Part shown: in pieces, positions 55,389 to 64,000 of the stretch
How the letters are laid out: each line of letters starts with the position of its first letter
How positions within the stretch are numbered: the first letter of the stretch is position 1
Origin: Adineta steineri
Lineage: Eukaryota > Rotifera > Eurotatoria > Adinetida > Adinetidae
Length of the DNA stretch: 64,000 nucleotides
Direction of reading: 5' to 3'
NCBI GenBank assembly: GCA_905250115.1
Contig: CAJNOI010000124.1
Location: forward strand, 65,522 to 129,521
Notes under the pieces: model-generated
What the model was told of the DNA's origin: nothing
Databases searched by the model: none
What the model saw: the letters and a program-made list of their open reading frames with translations, nothing else
Position numbers and translations under genes: made by a program

Positions 55389-56057
55389 ATGTTAATTGTT
55401 GTATTCAAAAAGAAAAGAAATGTTTTGTATTTTACTGCACTGACGTATTGTTTATATATTGTCGACAAATGAAAGAAAATACGTCGTTATTTATACAGCT
55501 TGCAAGTTTCTTGATCATGAGTTGCAGGCTGTACAAAGGTTTCCTATTCATATATGTGAACTGCTCAGTTTTCATTAAATTGCTTTTCTAAAAAAAAAAA
55601 AATTAATTACGATATGTTCATGTTGACATGTAATACAAAATAATTATTTTTATGTAAATAAAGTAGCATCGCAGGCAGGAATAACTTGAAATGCTGCAAA
55701 AAAGTACGTTGTCTTTTCTCTTTTGCATGTAACATGCAAACAAAGGTCGTAGACGAGTACGAGTATGAGTACTGACCCCAGAGTACTCGTAAGAGCATCG
55801 ACACTCAGAGTATAAATGAGTGTGGGTTACGGGTGTGCGAGGGAGTAGAGATCGGGGGGGGGGGGTGAGCATGAGAATGATGCTAATGAGAGATAATGAT
55901 CACCATCACACCCTCACCTTCAACTCAACCACATCGTCGCCCACACCCTCAAGATGGTTATTATAAGAACTCATTTTCCGATTCGATTTATCTTTACTTT
56001 TGTCTTCTAAATGCTGAGCAAATGCAAGTCTGTATATTACTCCTACCAAAACTATCT
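55389..56057. other. Intergenic with G12 run and hairpins
   Basis: A run of 12 G is at 55854-55865, inside a TG-rich arm (55818-55870) opposed by CATCACACCCTCACC and CGCCCACACCCTCAAG (55903-55953). No gene. Confidence 0.6.
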
Positions 56058-56220
56058 GGAGGGTGCGGGTGTTTCTTTTTTTAGCTCAGATCCATAGCCA
56101 CATCACACCCACAGACCCACACCCACGTCCACACCCACACCCACACCCACACCCACACCCATACCCATACCCACACCCACACCCACACTCACACTCACAC
56201 CCACACCCACACCCTCAAGA
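56058..56220. repeat. Interstitial telomere-like (CCCACA)n array
   Basis: Starts with a short GAGGGTGCGGGTG arm and continues into about 115 bp of CACCCACACCCA-type units (56102-56217), with a few CCCATA and CACTCA variants, ending CCTCAAG. On the complement this is (TGTGGG)n. Confidence 0.8.
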
Positions 56221-56767
56221 TGGTTTCTTTTTGAAGAAAAAAGATAGAACAATGTTTTAGAATAAAAAAGTTTATTTAGCTGCACGCTTGTTAATAACAT
56301 TAGGTTGGGTGTGGATGTGGATTTGGATTGAATATAACTCAAACACACACAGTCAACAGAGCTCAAATACCACAATATATCGTTTCAAAATAATGTTAAA
56401 TACCAGTAGTCAACTTCGAGACAAAAAATGTCAACAATTTAATTCAGTTTGGTTGGTTTTTTCCTTCATACTTGCTTGCCATTATAAGAGAAGTGACGAA
56501 AAAATCATAGTAACAATGAAAATAATCACATCATTACCAAAAAAACAAAAAAAATCAGAGCATACAATCAAAGAAAGTGCCCGTTTTTTTCTTTTCTTGA
56601 AATGAAAAGAGCACGGCATATGCATTTTCTTCCATTGTAAATAAAAGGATGATGAAGTTGAAATTGTTAGCCAACAAGCTTTTATTTCAAAAATATTTTT
56701 TTCTCTATATCTCCTTTGCTTCTTCCTTGCAATCATTCTTCTCTTCTTCATTTTTTTCGAGTTTGTT
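56221..56767. other. Intergenic
   Basis: A G-rich GGTTGGGTGTGGATGTGG scrap is at 56303-56322. The rest is AT-rich with A-tracts; no gene recognised. Confidence 0.4.
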
Positions 56768-57320
56768 TATAACTCACGAGAGAACATGCTGAGATAACCA
56801 AGCCGTCTAAATTTCATCTTTTGGCGATAAGTTGATCTCGATAATATATGAAAAATCTGACATGGATGCGTTCCTTAGACCTTCTCTCAGAGTTACAGCC
56901 ATTTTAGTAGAATTTTAGTCTGTAACTGGCTATGTGTCAACAAATTGAATGACAATATTTCAAGCTGAAATTTACCCAACAGATAATTATACTTGTGAGT
57001 ACAATGCCCTAAAAATTGTAGCTCAAAAGAATGTTTTCTTCACGAGATTTCGAATCTCATATTTTTTAGGAATTCAATAACTCGTGAGAGAAACATTCTG
57101 CTGGGCTGCAAATTTTAGGGCATTCTACACACAAGTATAGCTATTTGTTGATACATACTCATCTACATGCTAAAACTCTACTAAAATGACTGTAACTCTG
57201 AAAGAAGGTCTAAGGGGCATATTCCTATCGGATGTTCATATCTTATCGAAGTCGACTTATCGGCAAAAGATAAAATCTAGACAACCTAATCACCTCGGTG
57301 TGTTATCGCGTGAGTTAAAA
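56768..57320. mobile_element. ~550-bp foldback element with long arms
   Basis: Left arm begins ATAACTCACGAGAGAACATG; the right arm ends with the complement of TTAACTCACGCGATAACA. The arms align over more than 200 bp, sharing CTTAGACCTTCT, CAGAGTTACAG, CATTTTAGTAGA and TGCCCTAAAA blocks. The centre repeats ACTCGTGAGAG. Non-coding foldback; arms are moderately diverged. It ends only some 30 bp before an orphan ORF. Confidence 0.75.
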
Positions 57321-57347
57321 TAATAAATTTCTATTATCTGCAGAATG

Positions 57348-57681
57348 ATTTACTTACGATACAACCGGCATTACTATTCATAGTCCAGTATCTGTACAAC
57401 GTGATCTTTACTTCGATAGCTATAAAACAAAGAAACATACGGTTCAAGGCTATATAAAAATGGCTGATCTCGTAGACTACAAACCGAATTCGTTGAGTAG
57501 AGCAACACTTCTTCAGCTCCTGCATATGAACGATACTGATGAAATACGTTTGAATGAAATACGAAAACAGTTTGAACAGTATGAACCAACTTTAATACAA
57601 AATTATTTCATAGAGTATATCGATTGCGGAACATCTGAAGATTCCCCTCACTTGGTGAAAATGTTATCTATTGTAGAATGA
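57348..57681 (+). CDS. Orphan ORF, possible gene fragment
   Basis: An open frame runs from about 57348 to the stop at 57679-57681. The first ATG (57460) gives 73 residues, MADLVDYKPNSLSRATLLQLL onward, but the frame is also open upstream (SVQRDLYFDSYKTKKHTVQGY), as expected if a longer gene lost its 5' part. Acidic C-terminal half (FIEYIDCGTSEDSPHLV). Family not recognised. It lies directly beside the foldback element, which may have cut it. Confidence 0.35.
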
Positions 57682-58339
57682 TTGTTGGATTTCGTTTTTG
57701 AAAAAAATTGATAATTACTTGCATTTAATAAATCATTCGCTCCTTCTCTAATGTGCAGTCCATCCACTTCGCTATTCCTCGTTGTCCCTGCCGCATTTAT
57801 TTCTTTCTGTGTCAACATTTATCAACATATAGTAAAATCAAAAATCTTGGTGAGAGTGTGAGGTGTGTGTCTTGAGGGTTGTAGGTGAGGGTACGGTGGG
57901 TGGGCGTGCATATAAGTGAGTGAAGGTAATTATACCTACATTCACACCCACACCCTCAATCTAATTAGTTTATGCAGAAAATGAGACCGCTAAATATTAT
58001 TCGTCCATTCCTATTTATCCCAGAAGTTTGTGTTAAACTATCATCAGTTATAGTTGCTTATTTTTCTGACTGTCGTTCATGAAAAATCTAAAAAATAAGA
58101 ATGAATTGTAATGAACATTTTTGTTGTGTTTTAATAATAGAACGCAAAATGAATCATTCAACTCTGTGAAGTTATAGTAGTCATCAGAATAATACAATAT
58201 GAACTTCATTACACAGATAAGAATTTTTATGCCAGTTTTATTTTTGTCACTATGTAATTAGTGTAACATAATTATAATAAGTGTATTTTAAAATGAAAAA
58301 GTGAATTTATACATTAGTGTAAATAATTCACATTTAAAA
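57682..58339. other. Intergenic with TG/CA hairpin
   Basis: A hairpin at 57850-57958: GTGAGAGTGTGAGGTGTGTG and GTGGGTGGGCGTG arms opposite ACCTACATTCACACCCACACCC, ending CCTCAAT. Confidence 0.55.
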
Positions 58340-59190
58340 TTAATAATGGAAAGGATGACCACATGACGAACAAAATTTTGATGTAATACTTTCTCTAGGT
58401 ATTCCACATTGAGAACAAAATCCTGCAGCAGATTGATCATAATATGGTGGAGGTGGCATATTATTTTGTTGTGAAGAAAATACTGTTGATTGAGGAACAG
58501 CTTGATTGAATTGATATGATAAATTTCCATTTTGTGGAAGATTAGAATGTCCAATTTCAATAATTAACTAAAAATAAGAATAGATTATTTCTCAATAAAA
58601 TTTTACATAATTGAATATAAACTTACATGGTAAACCAATCTAATTCTCTGACCACGTCCGTATCCTCCAGCCCAAGCTCTAGTTGCATCTAATCGCCAAC
58701 TACATGGTGTTGGTGTTCGGGTCGAATATTTTATTGATTCATTTGCAACTGCTTGTCGCATTCGAGTCATACGTCTTGTTTGTACAATAAAACATCCACA
58801 TGATAAGGTTAACATTCCTAAAACAAACACTCCTAATCCAATACCAAGTAATATAGGAAATCCATGTGAACCAAGTTTTGAAGCTGTTAGGCTGCCACTA
58901 ATAAATAATATCATTCCACCTACTGTACAAATAATACAGATAAGACCCAAAATAAGAAGAGATTTTCGTGAAGAGATTGTTTGATTAATATTATGAATTG
59001 ATTGCTGAAATTCATCTTGTCTTATTATTCCATTTAAATGAATAGGATAAGTTGAATCAAATTCTGATTTCAAACATCCAGCTGTAACATAAAAACAAAT
59101 GAGAATTTAATATTCATATAAATATATCTACTTACTCGTAACTAATGCTACTACAACTGCATTTGGATTTACAGGAGCAACGACAACCAT
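58340..59190 (-). CDS. Two-TM protein with C-terminal zinc ribbon
   Basis: Three minus-strand exons: 59136-59190, 58627-59081 and 58340-58567; phases 1 and 0; 245 residues. N-terminus MVVVAPVNPNAVVVALVT. Two TM helices near residues 55-110 (LLILGLICIICTVGGMILFISG and FPILLGIGLGVFVLGMLTL), then a cysteine (SCGCFIV) and a basic stretch QTRRMTRMRQ. Exon 3 is a Gln/Asn/Pro-rich linker (PPPPYYDQ) ending in a zinc ribbon CSQCG...CSSCGH. No enzyme motif. I do not know a named orthologue; likely an adaptor anchored in an internal or plasma membrane. Confidence 0.72.
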
Positions 59191-59761
59191 TTGTTTTTTT
59201 TTCTATATAAATAAAATTAAAATGAATAAAAGCATTGCAATAGGAAAAGAAATTTATGAATAACATGGATTTGTTTTCTTTTCTCCGCTTCTATATATTT
59301 AATAGAGAAACACGTTTTTTTATACCAACAGAACAAGAAAAACTATGGAAACTACTGCTCGTCTTCTTGATAAAAGTGAAAGAGAACAACATTGAACGAC
59401 AAGAAAAAGAAAGAACTGCTAAATAATCATATTTTCTATAAAAAGAAAAGAAAAGTAGAGCATTTATTTGCAGAATAGAAAAAAAAGAGATCGAGTTTTT
59501 CATAATAATGAACCTCACATAATGAAATATAAAATTATCATTTTTTCAAGCATGTATTTTGTAAATATGAATGTTTTTCATATGAAGAAATAAAAGCAAA
59601 AGAAATAACTGTGATTTCATATCTTACCTATTTTTAATAGTTATTATAGTTGGCGAAGAAGTGAGTTTATAACTTGAGTATGAGCATTTGTATGGCTCTA
59701 ATCTACACTCTCATCTTCAGAACATTGGTATTGATGGCTGGGAAAGTTTTCAAATTTTTCA
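59191..59761. other. Intergenic
   Basis: A weak CA/TG pair at about 59668-59720 (CTTGAGTATGAGCATTTG / CTACACTCTCATC). Otherwise AT-rich promoter-side DNA of the two-TM gene. Confidence 0.4.
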
Positions 59762-59765
59762 TTAA

Positions 59766-60354
59766 CCCTCCGGTGATGTTTGCGAGCCCAAGAGACCCGC
59801 AACAGTAGTTTTTTGTTTTTTCTACTTTAAGATCTATGCAAATCGAAACGATCTTTTCGCTAATCGTTAATCTTCTAATGACACATAAGAACCATATAAA
59901 ATTTCTTGCAAAACGATCAGCAGTGAAAAACTAGAGTGTAGATCCGTTTGGATCCCCTGGCAACATTCATGTTATATGGATGATTTTTATTCGTATTACG
60001 TACGCCATCTATAATTTCGAAGGTCTATTCATTGAAGATTGATTCGTTTGTTGCTGTCAGTAAGGAATAATATGTTTCTCTATCCTTATCTATCTATCGA
60101 AATATTTTCACTATTCTCTTAACTTTTGCTCACGATGATCGTAATCTTTTTTTTTCTTGAAAAATCAGCATGTTACGTACACTAGAAGCGTATCAATGCA
60201 TCAGTGACTGAAAAAAGATTATGACATAGACCTTGATCTATCTTATATAGTACATTACAGATGAAATTTCACGTTTTTCTTATGTATTAACGTGTGGGTT
60301 CACTTGGACCCACATACATCATTCGTGTGACAAAAAGCGAACATCACCGGAGGG
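59766..60354. mobile_element. 589-bp piggyBac-type MITE
   Basis: Flanked by TTAA on both sides (59762-59765 and 60355-60358). Ends CCCTCCGGTGATGTTTGCGA and complement CGAACATCACCGGAGGG form 17-18 bp near-perfect inverted repeats. Subterminal GGGTCTCTTGGGCTC-like and GGGTTCACTTGGACCC motifs occur at both ends. TTAA target and CCCT ends are diagnostic of piggyBac. No transposase inside. Confidence 0.9.
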
Positions 60355-60503
60355 TTAATCGACGGCGGATTAACTACCGATTATTATTGATGATAAAAAC
60401 AAGATGTATAATCTAAACTATGAAGTTATACTCATGAATATATTTAATAAAACATAGATATTAAAAAAATCGTATTATAAAATTGAGTAAAACGATACAA
60501 ATT

Positions 60504-61463
60504 TTACGTTGTCAAAGGCATATTAGAAATAATATCATCCATCTTATTGATAATATCAGGTGTATTTAAATCTGTTAAATCATCTCCCTTTGTCATCCAT
60601 AATACGAAATTATCTGCAAGAATTTCTTCCGGATGAATAATATAACCTGTATTATTTCCAATTTGATCATAGAAATTGCTCGCTTCTTTATATGATAAAT
60701 ATTCCAATGGTTCTAATGGTTGATAAGTAATATCATCTAAGATCAATGTTGTTGCAGTTAAATAATAAAAAAAATTCGTTGAAACTTTAGGATTAAATGG
60801 TCGAGATGCATGTAAAATTGGTGTACATTTATATATTTTCTCATTTTTATCATCTTCTTTTTTTAAATTAATATAATATTTCATTGGAATAGGTGCATCT
60901 GGATTTGTCATCTTTAATTCATTTAAACTAATTGGAAATTCAATATAATTTTCAATGGGTATTTTATGAAATCCTATACTTGCATATAATTCATCACGAA
61001 TTATTGAATTCGTATTCCATTTACTCCACATATGAAATAATTCATGAATTAATATTTTATATACTTGTCCAGAAAGAATCATGTTTCGTGGAAGTATAAT
61101 AAGATCTTGATTGCGACAATATGCAGCATCATTTTCATCTTTACCATTTGTCATAATAAGAAAAATTCGCGGTGGATATATTAATAATTGTAATTTATCT
61201 ATACAATCTGTGTTAATATTATCAATACATGATGTTATAGATTGAATGGTTGCATCATTCCATGGTAATATTTGTTGTGCAACAAATTTTAAATAATCGT
61301 CTGTTGTTGCTGTAGGTGAATTTAATCGTGAATATAAATCAAAACTACTGAAATTATTGGTAAAATCATCGGGTCTTTGTATTTTTTCAATGGCTTGTTC
61401 ACCAGAGATTAATTCAATAATAGATGAATTTGCATTTTTTAATCTTAACTCTGTGTTATTCAT
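60504..61463 (-). CDS. HExxH zinc-metallopeptidase-like protein, intronless
   Basis: Single exon, 319 residues, no signal peptide. Residues ~141-147 read ILIHELFHMWSKWN, the zinc-binding HExxH; about 130 residues later HPEEILADNFVLWM offers a downstream Glu, as in gluzincins (H-E-x-x-H plus distant E). The middle contains CRNQDLIILPRNMI and KCTPILHASRPF. Intronless structure and lack of resemblance to the common animal metalloprotease families suggest a bacterial source, unproven. Predicted cytosolic peptidase; substrate unknown. Confidence 0.68.
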   Translation of the reverse strand: MNNTELRLKNANSSIIELISGEQAIEKIQRPDDFTNNFSSFDLYSRLNSPTATTDDYLKFVAQQILPWNDATIQSITSCIDNINTDCIDKLQLLIYPPRIFLIMTNGKDENDAAYCRNQDLIILPRNMILSGQVYKILIHELFHMWSKWNTNSIIRDELYASIGFHKIPIENYIEFPISLNELKMTNPDAPIPMKYYINLKKEDDKNEKIYKCTPILHASRPFNPKVSTNFFYYLTATTLILDDITYQPLEPLEYLSYKEASNFYDQIGNNTGYIIHPEEILADNFVLWMTKGDDLTDLNTPDIINKMDDIISNMPLTT

Positions 61464-61916
61464 CTTAATAAATTAAAATTAGAAAATCTAAAAATTATAC
61501 GAACATGAGAACAAATTCAACAGCTAGATTTACGAAATAATTGCAACATATTACTTATGATTTCGCTCTTTATTCTTAACACGTGTAATTGCACGACACC
61601 ATTGAAAATATGAATGGTAAAGAAAAGAAAAAAATAATCCATATTTACATAAAATATATATATACAAAGAAAGAATCAACAAACGTTTTTATTTCGTTCT
61701 CGTTATAACGACGTATTTCATATGAGTCATTACATTCGTTTATTAAAAGTAAACAATAAAAACTAAATACTTCGTTATCCTGAAGTCGAAAAAAGGTTAT
61801 TTTAAAACTACAGTTTGGATGTAGGTGTGAATTGGAACACAGAAAGCCACACCCTCATAACGACGCTTTGTAAAAATACAGGACGTCAATTTTGAATTAG
61901 ATTTAAATACTTTTCG
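61464..61916. other. Intergenic with hairpin
   Basis: A small hairpin at 61812-61858 (GTTTGGATGTAGGTGTG / GCCACACCCTCATAAC). AT-rich otherwise. Confidence 0.5.
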
Positions 61917-62278
61917 ATAAGAACTGTTTTTATGTAAAACGTAGCTAATAGGTGAGACAGATTGAATGTCTCAGTCGCTTAATACATTGTATTGAAAAAA
62001 ATATACCACAAGGTACAGCACGAAAAGCTTTACACTTGACAAAGAACAGCTTATTTAATAGATAAGATAAGAAAAAATAAATTCTTTTACCAAAAACAAA
62101 ATATCGTGTTCCCACGATCGAAAATTACTTACTCAAAATTTAGTTTATTTTGTAAACACAAAAAAGTATAAATTGTAGAGCTTTTCAAGCTGCATCTATT
62201 GATATATTTTCTTTTTTAATACAATGTATTGACTAAGACATTTAATCTGTCAGTCTTTATAAAAATAAAAGTTCTTCA
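61917..62278. mobile_element. ~360-bp inverted-repeat element (MITE-like)
   Basis: Arms of about 95 bp share AGAACT, GACAGATT(G/A)AATGTCT, AATACATTGTATT and AATATA blocks in inverted orientation (left about 61917-62010, right about 62195-62278). No ORF. Target duplication not evident, so superfamily is open. Confidence 0.65.
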
Positions 62279-63440
62279 ACCATTCAACAAGAAATTGATA
62301 TAGCTCCGTAAAGACTCTTAGTATGCCCTAAGTACTTTGGTACAAAAAGAACTTGAATCTTCCATCCAAAATAAAAAAATTATAATTTATAAGATTAAAT
62401 TTTCGCTTTTTAATGACATGAATAATTTATTTGATTCTTGAATATATATAGTTTTTTTTCGTTTCATTGCGTTTTGTTTTGATAGATTTTTGAAGTATCT
62501 ACGCGTATATAAAATATGAAGTTATTCTCTGGGCAATATATATATAGGAGAAATGCGTTCTTTGTACCCACATGTTTTATTGTTAGAATTCTGTAATTAT
62601 AAGTCTTATGAATGATACTTAAAATGTCGCAATGTCTGTCCATGCAGCCGGTTGTTGCATTATAATGAAAAGTAATGGCTTTAATTACATGATAATGCAA
62701 CAGCTGACTATATAAATGAGAACAAAAAAAAGAAGAGAAAATTATAGTAAACCGAGAGAAAAAAGTAGTATTTTTTCAGAATAAAAATGTAACTTAATGA
62801 AAAGAATTGTCTAATATGATTTTTTTGATAAATGAATAACACATTACTCAATGTAACAATACTCTCACGTTCTATTGCATGTTACTTTTTTAAACAAACA
62901 CAAGAAAGTAAGAAGGAATTACTTTCTATTCTTAGATTATTAGTTTTTTTTTATTTTACTAATAAGGTATATAGTTAATGAAAGATGAAAATTTTTCGAG
63001 AGTATTAACGATCATCTTTTGCTTTATTCTTTCATCCCACACGTGTTCATTGACCCTCATAGAAAAAAAAATAACGGAGAAGAAAGAACGAAAGAAAGAA
63101 ATATTTATATGTGACTGAGTAAAAATAAAGAAAAGAAAAATGACGAAATAGATATGCATGACGGCACATACGATTTTAAAAGATAAACGATAACAGCGGG
63201 GTGTATTACTATTATATTTTGATAGATGAAAATATCAGTAAGATAAGATATTTTTTTTATTTATTGATATTTGTACAATAAATGAATATTCTATTCTTCC
63301 TCTACAAATATTTGTTTTTAATCTATCAAAAAAGTATATAGACAGACGAGGTGAATAAGTGTATCGATAATGAGGATATTATATTTTAGTATATATGATA
63401 GTAGAAGTAATTTAGTTTTTTTTTAAAGATTGAATAAATT
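62279..63440. other. Intergenic, very AT-rich
   Basis: Homopolymer-rich spacer and probable promoter of the GH2 gene. No feature recognised. Confidence 0.4.
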
Positions 63441-64000
63441 ATGTCCATAGACACAAAAGAATTAACCTATATCAATTTTGATTGTAATTGGCAATGTTGT
63501 TATCAACAAACGACTGATCATGTCGATAATTTTATTAATATTTTGTTTTCAAATAATTCCGATGTTAATCATCTATGGTCATCAGTACGATTACCACATA
63601 TTATTGAATCTTGTACAACACATGATAATTGTGATATTCATGGTTCACATGATTGGTGGTATCGAAAAGAATTCGATTGGATATTATCCGATCAACAACA
63701 AAAACATCAAGTTTATCTTTTATTTGAATCGAATTTAACTAAATTAAATATTAATGCGACAATATGGTTTAATGGAGAAAAAATTATTTCAAATTCATCA
63801 TTATTACAACAAAATTCAATTGATTTAACAGATAAATTATTACGTTATACAGAGACAACAGAGAAAAATAAACATAACAATGTTTTAATTGTCCATTGTA
63901 TAGATTCAAGTCTTTCTCTTCATGCTCGTCTTATTATACATGGTACAGTAATATGGGCTACAGGACAAGTCAAAACAAATGATGATTCAAGTTTAAAAAT
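63441..64000 (+). CDS. GH2-type glycosidase (beta-mannosidase-like), 5' part
   Basis: The reading frame from the ATG at 63441 stays open to the window end (186 codons). It shows the N-terminal sugar-binding jelly-roll of glycoside hydrolase family 2: WSSVRLPHIIES, then HDWWYRKEFDW, VYLLFESNLTKLNINATIWFNGEKI and NVLIVHCIDSS. The catalytic barrel lies beyond the window. No signal peptide is apparent at this start, unusual for a lysosomal beta-mannosidase, so the enzyme may be cytosolic or have a different start. Substrate (mannoside, galactoside or glucuronide) cannot be settled from this part. Confidence 0.65.
   Translation, partial: MSIDTKELTYINFDCNWQCCYQQTTDHVDNFINILFSNNSDVNHLWSSVRLPHIIESCTTHDNCDIHGSHDWWYRKEFDWILSDQQQKHQVYLLFESNLTKLNINATIWFNGEKIISNSSLLQQNSIDLTDKLLRYTETTEKNKHNNVLIVHCIDSSLSLHARLIIHGTVIWATGQVKTNDDSSLK

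Noticed and set aside
56063-56375. His/Pro- and Val/Gly-repeat ORFs
   Set aside because: Translations of the CCCACA array, not proteins.
63478-63738. 86-codon plus ORF at the window end
   Set aside because: Out-of-frame shadow of the GH2 reading frame that starts at 63441.
1-64000. CRISPR arrays or bacterial operons
   Set aside because: Introns, GPCRs and nuclear receptors mark an animal genome; no regular spacer arrays seen.

Overview
The window looks like a bdelloid rotifer nuclear contig (Adineta/Rotaria type). The host DNA is AT-rich and the genes have short GT-AG introns (mostly 50-85 bp). Gene families known to be expanded in bdelloids are present: divergent class-A GPCRs, two-zinc-finger nuclear receptors with odd P-boxes, F-box proteins, LDLa/EGF/7TM receptors and a giant DUF3638-type protein. 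Several genes look bacterial or fungal. Telomere-like TGTGGG sequence, which I recall as the Adineta telomere repeat, is scattered between genes as hairpins. Species assignment is inference.

Layout: 0-0.8 kb, 3' end of a GPCR pseudogene cut by a small hAT element. 1.2-2.7 kb, membrane-anchored Thr-stalk kelch protein. 2.9-3.8 kb, GT69-like glycosyltransferase (minus). 5.3-6.9 kb, nuclear receptor 1. 7.5-10.8 kb, six-exon RRM-like/CCCH/kinase-like fusion. 12.0-14.6 kb, two GPCRs. 14.8-15.2 kb, hAT transposase relic. 16.3-17.6 kb, nuclear receptor 2. 17.8-18.7 kb, bacterial-type sirtuin with a mitochondrial-looking leader exon (minus). 20.2-21.1 kb, GPCR. 18.9-30.4 kb, apart from that GPCR, is mostly a transposon graveyard: several MITE/foldback elements, a 1.5-kb hAT derivative and a decayed F-box gene. 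31.3-32.0 kb, methyltransferase. 33.5-38.1 kb, LDLa/EGF/7TM receptor with one homopolymer frame slip. 38.7-41.1 kb, F-box protein with a polytopic membrane tail. 41.7-51.0 kb, intronless 3121-residue DUF3638-type ATPase (minus). 52.1-54.2 kb, membrane Thr-stalk Hint (hedgehog C-terminal type) protein (minus). 54.8-55.4 kb, small three-exon gene. 58.3-59.2 kb, two-TM zinc-ribbon protein (minus). 60.5-61.5 kb, intronless HExxH protease-like gene (minus). 63.4 kb to the end, start of a GH2-type glycosidase.

There is no operon logic. The genes fall into sensory or surface proteins (GPCRs, LDLa/EGF receptor, kelch and Hint stalk proteins), regulators (nuclear receptors, F-box, RRM-kinase fusion, sirtuin) and probable foreign enzymes (GT69, sirtuin, methyltransferase, metallopeptidase, perhaps DUF3638 and kelch). 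The most unusual items are the RRM-CCCH-kinase-like fusion, the bacterial sirtuin behind a leader exon, the TM/Thr-stalk module shared by the kelch and Hint genes, and the telomere-like hairpin family between genes.
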